Origin: an uncultured Flavobacteriales bacterium
GTDB taxonomy: Bacteria; Bacteroidota; Bacteroidia; Flavobacteriales; BACL11
DNA length: 12,912 nt
NCBI GenBank assembly: GCA_913047525.1
Contig: CAJWUS010000028.1
Span: 1 to 12,912, forward strand
Direction of reading: 5' to 3'
Program-made: the position numbers and the translations under genes
Shown here: one piece after another, positions 7,979 through 12,912 of the stretch
Numbering within the stretch: position 1 is the stretch's first letter
How the letters are laid out: each line of letters begins with the position of its first letter
Notes under the pieces: model-generated
The model's input: only the letters and a program-made list of their open reading frames with translations
Database searches by the model: none
Told to the model about the DNA's origin: nothing

Positions 7979-9211
7979 TTATCTTAAATCAGGATAACAA
8001 ACGAAAAATTTATTTACTTTTCTGGAGGTTATTTCACTTGACAACTGATCGGAAGCATCTTTTAATTCTTTAATACTTCCATCTTTCATCAAAATATTAA
8101 TTTTTGCTTTTCCATAATTATAGGCACTATTACTCACTTTGTCAGAAAAAACAAAATAATCAACTTCCTCTTTATTCAGATTTAATTTTTTCATTACTGC
8201 TGTTCTTGAATCAAATATTGCTTTTTGAGAGAATGGTTTATTTTGAATTTCTATCTTTAAGAGTTGCCGATTTATAATATTCTTAGAAAGAGTAGAGAGT
8301 ACAAAATCATTATGATTTTGCCATTGTTTTAATGCAGAAATAATATCATGGTCGTCCAATTTTGCAAATTGGTGTAAAATATCAGGGTTATTCTCAAAGT
8401 CCTTTTTTGTGCATTTTTTTTCTAAAAAGAAAAATAGGGCAGGAGTTGTAAAAACTTCTTTATCGTCACTTATTAGTTCTTTTGCTCTTTTCAGTATTTT
8501 AATAAGGGTGTTTTCTGCAGAAAGGACAGTTTTATGCAAGTAAACCTGCCAATACATCAATCTTCTAGCTATTAGAAACTTTTCGATAGAATAGATGCCT
8601 TTTTCTTCAATTACTAAATGATCATCTACTACATTTAGCATATTTATAATTCGCTCGGTTCCAATTACGCCTTCTTGTACTCCAGAATAAAAACTATCTC
8701 GTTTTAAATAATCTAATCTATCCATATCTAATTGGCTTGACACCAATTGATGCAAAAATCTTTTTTTGTACTCATCCTTAAAAATCTGAATGGCTAAAGT
8801 TAATTCTCCTTTAAATTGCTTATTAAGATCTTGCATAAAAAGCAGAGAAAGCGTTTCATGAGTGATATTTCCGACAATACTTTTTTCCAATGCATGTGAA
8901 AAAGGACCATGCCCAATATCGTGCAACAAAATAGCAATGCAAACGGCCTGAGCCTCTTTGCCTGTTATAGAATGTCCTTTTTTTCTGATTTGGTCAATGG
9001 CTTTATTCATTAAAAAAATACAACCAATTGCGTGATGGAAACGAGTATGATAAGCTCCAGGATAAACCAAATAGGAAAGTCCTAATTGCGATATTCTTCT
9101 TAATCTTTGAAAAAAGGGATGTTCAATAAGCTCAAGAATAATACCTTTTTCTAAATGTACGAATCCGTAAATTGGGTCGTTTATAATTTTATCTTTTTTT
9201 CTTGAAAGCAT
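7979..9211 (-). CDS. HD-domain phosphohydrolase, dGTPase/SAMHD1-like (COG1078)
   Basis: A 410-residue cytoplasmic protein with an N-terminal HD domain of the dNTP triphosphohydrolase-like COG1078 group. The N-terminus [10 protein letters not shown] (11-20) and RLRRISQLG (36-44) are typical. The metal/phosphate residues line up with SAMHD1: His60 in RFHHAIG, His97-Asp98 in [15 protein letters not shown], and Asp164 in [14 protein letters not shown]. The C-terminal 200 residues are mainly helical with a charged tail and no further recognised domain. Known relatives hydrolyse dNTPs, but members of this group in Bacteroidota have no firm substrate that I can state, so a role in nucleotide pools is inference. 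It is the first gene of the minus-strand operon ahead of lpxD and is divergent from porX, 53 bp away. All HD ligands seem present, so it is likely active. Confidence 0.9.
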   Translation of the reverse strand: MLSRKKDKIINDPIYGFVHLEKGIILELIEHPFFQRLRRISQLGLSYLVYPGAYHTRFHHAIGCIFLMNKAIDQIRKKGHSITGKEAQAVCIAILLHDIGHGPFSHALEKSIVGNITHETLSLLFMQDLNKQFKGELTLAIQIFKDEYKKRFLHQLVSSQLDMDRLDYLKRDSFYSGVQEGVIGTERIINMLNVVDDHLVIEEKGIYSIEKFLIARRLMYWQVYLHKTVLSAENTLIKILKRAKELISDDKEVFTTPALFFFLEKKCTKKDFENNPDILHQFAKLDDHDIISALKQWQNHNDFVLSTLSKNIINRQLLKIEIQNKPFSQKAIFDSRTAVMKKLNLNKEEVDYFVFSDKVSNSAYNYGKAKINILMKDGSIKELKDASDQLSSEITSRKVNKFFVCYPDLR

Positions 9212-9264
9212 ATAGGCAAATAACGGATTTTTTTTAATTTTTGTAAAATATAAAGTAATAAAAT
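9212..9264. promoter_or_regulatory. Divergent intergenic promoter region between the HD gene and porX
   Basis: This 53-bp AT-rich space is the only place in the window where two genes are transcribed away from each other, so promoters for both the nine-gene minus-strand set and the four-gene porX set should lie in or next to it. It contains a run of eight T at 9228-9235. I see only near matches to the Bacteroidota -7 element TAnnTTTG: TATATTTT on the minus strand (9252 to 9245), and TA followed by TTTG with one extra base on the plus strand (9235-9243). Neither has a properly spaced TTG upstream element, so no exact box is claimed. No strong Shine-Dalgarno precedes porX, which is normal in this phylum. 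Confidence 0.5.
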
Positions 9265-10809
9265 ATGATTAGAATACTTTGGGCAGATGATGAGATAGAT
9301 ATATTGAAACCTCATATTATATTCCTGGAACAAAAGGGATACATGGTTGTAACGGCTAAAAGTGGGAATGAGGCATTAGATAGGTTTAATGAAAGCATTT
9401 TCGATTTGGTATTTTTAGATGAAAATATGCCAGGATTCACCGGATTAGAAACGCTTGTAAAAATGAAAACAATTAGACCAAATGTTCCGATTATCATGAT
9501 TACAAAGAGTGAAGAAGAAAGTATAATGGAGGAGGCAATCGGTTCTAAAATTTCTGATTATCTGATAAAGCCAGTAAATCCAAATCAGATTTTACTTTCC
9601 ATAAAAAAGAATATTGATAGTAAAAGATTGGTAGGAGAGAGAACTACCATGAATTACCAACAAGAATTCCGAAATATAGGTATGAGTTTATCAGAGCAAT
9701 TGGATAAGCAGCAGTGGGTTGACATCTTTAAAAAACTTACTTTCTGGGAATTGGAAATAGAAAAATTGGGAGAAGAAAGTGTAGAGGAAATTTTATCTAT
9801 GCAAAAACAAGAAGCAAATACTCAGTTTTTTCGCTTTATAAAAAATAATTATAAAAGTTGGATAAATGGAGAACAGGCTCCTTTGATGTCGCATAATTTA
9901 ATGCGAAAAAATGTAACTCCTCTTTTAGAAGATAACAAACCTTTGTATTTTATCTTGATTGATAATTTGAGGTACGACCAATGGAAGATTATTGAACCGA
10001 TGGTTTTAAGTGATTTTAGAGTGAAAAAAGAAGAAATTTATTATAGTATCTTGCCCACTGCTACACAATATTCCAGAAATGCAATTTTCTCTGGCATGTT
10101 GCCTTCCGAAATGGAGAAAAGATTTCCAGGGAAATGGAAAAATGATGAGGATGAAGGTGGAAAAAATATGTTTGAAGAGGACTTCTTAAAAGACCAATTA
10201 CAAAGATTGGGGAAAGGAGATGCTAAAATTAGCTATTCGAAAATTACAAATATCGATTATGGAAAAAAAGTGGTTGGGTATGTTGGAAATATGAAACACA
10301 ATAACTTGAATGTAATTGTGTATAATTTTGTGGATATGCTCTCTCATGCTAGAACAGACATGAAAGTAATCAAGGAATTAGCAGAAGATGATTCGGCTTA
10401 TCGTTCGCTTACTGCTTCTTGGTTTGAGCACTCACCCCTCAGAGATATAATGAAGCAAATAGCAAGACAAGGAGCTAAAATGATAATTACTACAGACCAT
10501 GGGACTATAAATGTGAAACAGCCATCAAAAGTAATTGGTGATAGAAATGTGAATTCTAACTTGCGATACAAACAAGGTAAAAGCTTAAATTATATTGAAT
10601 CGGATGTTTTGGTGATAGATAAGCCCTCAGAATATCATTTACCTCAACAAAATGTGAGTACAAAATATATTTTCGCCAAAGAGGATATGTATTTTGTTTA
10701 TCAGAACAACTATAATAAGTTTGCGCAATATTTTAAGGATACTTTTCAGCATGGAGGAATCTCATTGGAAGAAATCTTAATTCCAATTATTACATTGGAA
10801 GCTAAGTAA
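9265..10809 (+). CDS. porX: PorX: response regulator with PglZ (alkaline phosphatase superfamily) domain, T9SS regulator
   Basis: This 514-residue protein has a receiver domain (about 1-120) with acidic pocket Asp8-Asp9, phospho-acceptor Asp52 in FLDENMPG, Thr80 and Lys102 in LIKPVNP. A helical linker (about 125-205) leads to a PglZ domain (about 210-514). The metal-site motifs are complete: Asp233 in ILIDNLRYDQW, PTATQYSRNAIFSG (264-277) with the nucleophile-position Thr, Asp357 and His361 in VDMLSHAR, Asp411-His412 in TTDHGT, and His497 in QHGGISLEEI. In Porphyromonas gingivalis and relatives PorX, with the kinase PorY, controls T9SS gene expression and gliding/secretion; the PglZ domain has been reported as a zinc-dependent phosphodiesterase on nucleotides. 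No DNA-binding domain is present. Two bases separate it from tsaE. No porY or sigP is visible nearby. Confidence 0.96.
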   Translation: MIRILWADDEIDILKPHIIFLEQKGYMVVTAKSGNEALDRFNESIFDLVFLDENMPGFTGLETLVKMKTIRPNVPIIMITKSEEESIMEEAIGSKISDYLIKPVNPNQILLSIKKNIDSKRLVGERTTMNYQQEFRNIGMSLSEQLDKQQWVDIFKKLTFWELEIEKLGEESVEEILSMQKQEANTQFFRFIKNNYKSWINGEQAPLMSHNLMRKNVTPLLEDNKPLYFILIDNLRYDQWKIIEPMVLSDFRVKKEEIYYSILPTATQYSRNAIFSGMLPSEMEKRFPGKWKNDEDEGGKNMFEEDFLKDQLQRLGKGDAKISYSKITNIDYGKKVVGYVGNMKHNNLNVIVYNFVDMLSHARTDMKVIKELAEDDSAYRSLTASWFEHSPLRDIMKQIARQGAKMIITTDHGTINVKQPSKVIGDRNVNSNLRYKQGKSLNYIESDVLVIDKPSEYHLPQQNVSTKYIFAKEDMYFVYQNNYNKFAQYFKDTFQHGGISLEEILIPIITLEAK

Positions 10810-10811
10810 AA

Positions 10812-11234
10812 ATGAATAAAATATTTTACGCAAACAAAGTGCAAGAATTATATGAAATTGCAAAAGCAATTGTAGAAGTTTTTGGAAATGAAAAAAAAAT
10901 TGTATTTTTCGGAGATATGGGAGTGGGGAAAACTACTCTGATAAAGTCCATTTGTAAGGTCTTAAATGTGCAAGATGTTGTGACAAGTCCGACTTTTTCT
11001 GTAGTAAATGAGTATCAAGATAAGGATGGAAATTCTTTATATCATTTCGATTTTTACAGAATAAAGAATCAAGAAGAGTTATTTGATTTAGGACTGGAAG
11101 AATATATTTATTCTGACAATTATTGTTTTATTGAATGGCCTGAAAAAGCAGATAAACTATTAAGTGATAATTTTGTAAAAGTTCAAATGACAAAAAATAA
11201 AGAATGTAGAATTATTAAAGTAATTACATCATGA
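10812..11234 (+). CDS. tsaE: tRNA t6A threonylcarbamoyltransferase complex ATPase TsaE
   Basis: The 140-residue protein is the ATPase that drives the TsaB-TsaD-TsaE complex making N6-threonylcarbamoyladenosine at position 37 of ANN-decoding tRNAs, in the cytoplasm. Visible motifs are the Walker A loop GDMGVGKTT (34-42), SPTFSVVNEY (59-68), HFDFYRI (78-84) and FIEWPEKADKLL (106-117) with Glu108 and Trp109. Length matches the family. Its ATG follows the porX stop by two bases and its TGA overlaps the next gene's ATG in an ATGA tetrad, so all three genes are probably co-translated. A run of nine A at 10891-10899 inside the coding sequence (residues around 27-30) is the longest homopolymer I noticed; the frame is intact as given. 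Confidence 0.96.
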   Translation: MNKIFYANKVQELYEIAKAIVEVFGNEKKIVFFGDMGVGKTTLIKSICKVLNVQDVVTSPTFSVVNEYQDKDGNSLYHFDFYRIKNQEELFDLGLEEYIYSDNYCFIEWPEKADKLLSDNFVKVQMTKNKECRIIKVITS

Positions 11235-12430
11235 AAAAAAGTAAAAAAACGGCAACATTCACTAGCCTTCTACCACAAGAAGAAATGTTGGAAGTAAAGA
11301 AGCATTTCAAATCTCTTTATATTGGAATTCCAAAAGAGATTTCCTATCAAGAAAATAGGGTTAGTTTATCTCCAGATGCTGTTGCTTTACTAGTAAGTAA
11401 TGGGCATAAAATTGTGATAGAAAAAGGGGCAGGTGTGAATGCCAATTTTTCAGATGAAGATTATTCTCATTCTGGAGCAACTATTGTTTATAATATTAAG
11501 GATGTTTATAAGGCGACTGTTATATTAAAAATAGAACCGCCAACAACTTCTGAAATTAAGATGATGCAAAAAGGTCAAACCCTCATTTCCGCTTTACAAC
11601 TTACTACTATTGATGAAAAATATATTAATCTGCTTTTAAAAAGTGAGATTACCGCTTTGGCTTACGAATACATAAAAGATGAAAATGGAATCCTTTCTCT
11701 TATTAGAAGTATTAGCGAAATTGCCGGAAATACATCAATACTTATTGCAGCCGAATATTTGAGCAATGTTAATTCTGGTAAAGGATTGATGCTTGGAGGA
11801 GTGACTGGCATTTCTCCAACAGAAGTAGTGGTGCTTGGAGCTGGAACAGTTGGCGAATTTGCAACAAGAACAGCATTGGGTTTAGGTGCTTCCGTTCGTG
11901 TTTTTGATAGTTCAATTACAAAATTAAGAAGGGTACAAGAAATCATAAGCCGGAGAGTAAGCACATCCATTTTGCAACCAAAAGCATTGCAAAAAGCCCT
12001 TATGCGATCAGATGTTGTAATTGGTGCACTCAGAGCTGATGATGGAAGAACGCCTTGTGTGGTAAGTGAAGAGATGGTAAAAAAGATGAAATCTGGAGCT
12101 GTAATTGTAGATGTAAGTATAGATCAAGGTGGTTGTTTTGAGTCTTCAGAAGTTACCAATCATAAAAAGCCAACATACCGAAAATTTGATGTGGTGCATT
12201 ATTGTGTCCCGAATATTTCTTCAAGAGTTTCCAGAACAGCTAGTTTTGCTATTAGTAATATTTTAGCTCCTACTTTACTGCAAATGGGCATGGCAGGAGG
12301 TGTTGACGATTTTCTAAAGCAAAATGCGGGATTACGTTCTGGTGTTTACGCACACAAAGGCATGCTAACTAGTGCCGTGCTTGGAAGCATGTTTGACATG
12401 CCCTATAAAAACCTAAATTTAATCATGTAA
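11231..12430 (+). CDS. Alanine dehydrogenase/PNT-family protein with substituted active-site residues
   Basis: The 399-residue protein has the alanine dehydrogenase/transhydrogenase-alpha fold: N-terminal IGIPKE (31-36) and ENRVSLSP (41-48, Arg43), a Rossmann motif VVLGAGTVGEF (200-210), VDVSIDQGGCFE (293-304) with Asp298, and VPNIS (326-330) near the nicotinamide. Classical Ald makes pyruvate and ammonium from alanine with NAD. In those enzymes a catalytic Lys (KVKEP) and His (LHLA) are essential. Aligning by eye without gaps, those positions here are Glu102 in ILKIEPP and Gln123 in SALQLTT. The protein also has an N-terminal extension of about 28 residues. Related Bacteroidota proteins, from memory, share ALQL. 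The usual database name 'alanine dehydrogenase' may therefore not describe its activity; the fold and NAD binding are secure, the substrate is not. Confidence 0.85.
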   Translation: MKKSKKTATFTSLLPQEEMLEVKKHFKSLYIGIPKEISYQENRVSLSPDAVALLVSNGHKIVIEKGAGVNANFSDEDYSHSGATIVYNIKDVYKATVILKIEPPTTSEIKMMQKGQTLISALQLTTIDEKYINLLLKSEITALAYEYIKDENGILSLIRSISEIAGNTSILIAAEYLSNVNSGKGLMLGGVTGISPTEVVVLGAGTVGEFATRTALGLGASVRVFDSSITKLRRVQEIISRRVSTSILQPKALQKALMRSDVVIGALRADDGRTPCVVSEEMVKKMKSGAVIVDVSIDQGGCFESSEVTNHKKPTYRKFDVVHYCVPNISSRVSRTASFAISNILAPTLLQMGMAGGVDDFLKQNAGLRSGVYAHKGMLTSAVLGSMFDMPYKNLNLIM

Positions 12431-12436
12431 ATACAG

Positions 12437-12850
12437 ATGGTAAGAAGATTTTTATTTTTTGGAATTGGGGTCTTAATCAGTGTAATTTTTCTTTCAATGG
12501 GTCCTGAAAACAGATTGAAAAAAACTTTTTATGACTATATTGATTATTTCGATATGGATAAAAGAGTGATTTACCATTTACATAATGACAGTACTACTTT
12601 CTCTACAAAAGCGGAATGTCAATTAGTGTATTATAGTTTGTCAAAAGAAGATTTACTTGAGGTGTTAGAAGGTGGAGAAGTAAATTTTGATTTAAGTGAA
12701 AAAGATAGCGAACCATGTAAATATTATGTTGTGGAGAATAAAATAAACGGAATGGATTTCTTGGTTACTTTCGAATTTTGCAATAAAGAAGATGCGGTTA
12801 AGGTAATCGGATTCTCTTCTAGTATGGAAGATGAGGTTTGTAACTTTTAA
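12437..12850 (+). CDS. DUF4258-like small membrane-anchored protein
   Basis: A 137-residue protein starting MVRRF, with one hydrophobic segment (about 5-21) that should act as an uncleaved signal anchor, positive residues inside, placing the rest in the periplasm. The C-terminal part resembles DUF4258 proteins of Bacteroidota: a helix KEDLLEVLEGGEVNFDLSE (70-88), a PCKYYVVE strand (93-100) and a following FLVTFEF strand (108-114). It has four cysteines (61, 94, 115, 135), all in the predicted periplasmic part, so disulfides are possible. Function is unknown. It starts 6 bp after the Ald-family gene and is the last gene of the porX set; a DUF4258 gene after alanine dehydrogenase is, from memory, a recurrent order. 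ATG start; TAA stop shared with the convergent gene in TTAA. The domain name is moderate confidence, the reading frame is firm. Confidence 0.8.
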   Translation: MVRRFLFFGIGVLISVIFLSMGPENRLKKTFYDYIDYFDMDKRVIYHLHNDSTTFSTKAECQLVYYSLSKEDLLEVLEGGEVNFDLSEKDSEPCKYYVVENKINGMDFLVTFEFCNKEDAVKVIGFSSSMEDEVCNF

Positions 12851-12912
12851 TCTTTCCTTCTTCTTTTCTTTTCTTTCAAAATATTAGAAAGTTCTCTGCT
12901 CATTTGACCTGC
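12847..12912 (-). CDS. C-terminal end of an unidentified protein (5' part outside window)
   Basis: An open frame runs from the window edge to a TAA at 12849-12847, coding the last 21 residues of a minus-strand protein ending SNILKEKKRRRKD. The strongly basic tail and the abrupt end of the plus-strand gene at the same place support a real convergent gene. Its stop and the stop of the plus-strand gene both use the palindrome TTAA at 12847-12850, so the two coding regions overlap by four bases. The fragment is too short to name a family; a basic tail is seen in many RNA-binding and membrane-associated proteins. Confidence 0.6.
   Translation of the reverse strand, partial: AGQMSRELSNILKEKKRRRKD

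Larger units (their letters stand above)
268..9211 (-). other. Probable nine-gene operon: HD - lpxD - lpxC/fabZ - lpxA - efp - serC - serA - DUF1015 - yggS
   Basis: All nine genes face the same way. Junctions from first to last are: gap 31 bp, overlap 8 bp, gap 5 bp, gap 12 bp, gap 1 bp, gap 1 bp, overlap 1 bp (TAATG), overlap 1 bp (TAATG). No hairpin-plus-T-run terminator is visible between any pair. A single transcript from the 9212-9264 region, or one with added internal promoters, is the simplest reading. The 31-bp gap before lpxD is the only junction with room for an internal promoter outside coding sequence. Confidence 0.7.
9265..12850 (+). other. Probable four-gene operon: porX - tsaE - Ald-family - DUF4258-like
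   Basis: Junctions are gap 2 bp, overlap 4 bp (ATGA) and gap 6 bp, with no terminator between genes, so one transcript is likely. It ties a T9SS regulator to an essential tRNA modification ATPase and a dehydrogenase-family protein. There is no sequence sign of a functional link beyond shared expression. Confidence 0.7.

Noticed and set aside
10891..10899. A9 homopolymer inside tsaE as a possible phase-variation or slippage site
   Set aside because: Runs of eight A or T occur repeatedly in this low-GC window (for example 1957-1964, 6017-6024, 8414-8421), tsaE is expected to be essential, and the frame is intact.

Overview
The window is about two-thirds A+T and reads as a chromosomal segment of a Bacteroidota bacterium, probably of the class Flavobacteriia or a close relative. 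Four things point there: a type IX secretion (T9SS) C-terminal sorting domain at the left edge, a PorX-type response regulator with a PglZ phosphatase-like domain, an LpxC-FabZ fusion, and the gene order porX - tsaE - alanine-dehydrogenase-like - DUF4258-like. Genes are packed almost end to end. The largest space without a gene is 53 bp (9212-9264), so no stretch over 300 bp is empty. I see no tRNA, rRNA, CRISPR array, insertion sequence or phage remnant.

Layout. Positions 1-266 hold the 3' end of a plus-strand gene for a T9SS-exported protein. Positions 268-9211 hold nine minus-strand genes with gaps or overlaps of mostly 0-12 bp, probably one operon. In transcription order they are: HD-domain phosphohydrolase, lpxD, lpxC-fabZ, lpxA, efp, serC, serA, a DUF1015 gene and yggS. 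This joins early lipid A synthesis and the FabZ step of fatty acid elongation with translation elongation (EF-P), the first two steps of serine synthesis and a PLP-homeostasis protein. A 53-bp divergent intergenic region (9212-9264) separates it from a plus-strand run of four genes (9265-12850): porX, tsaE, an alanine-dehydrogenase-family gene and a small membrane-anchored DUF4258-like gene. The last 66 bp hold the 3' end of a convergent minus-strand gene.

How the genes fit together. LpxA, LpxC and LpxD carry out the first three steps of lipid A synthesis, and the FabZ half supplies acyl-ACP elongation from the same hydroxyacyl-ACP pool. SerA and SerC convert 3-phosphoglycerate to phosphoserine. 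The DUF1015 neighbour may have a role connected with that pathway, but its activity is not readable from sequence. PorX regulates T9SS genes and carries a complete-looking metal-dependent phosphatase-superfamily domain. TsaE serves tRNA t6A modification.

Most of the region is ordinary housekeeping content in a known Bacteroidota arrangement, and I found no clearly new system. The points most worth a second look are: an 'alanine dehydrogenase' in which both the catalytic Lys and His positions appear substituted (Glu102 and Gln123); an EF-P whose tip loop is the palindromic PGKGP form; the DUF1015 gene translationally coupled to serA; and the divergent pairing of two metal-phosphohydrolase genes.
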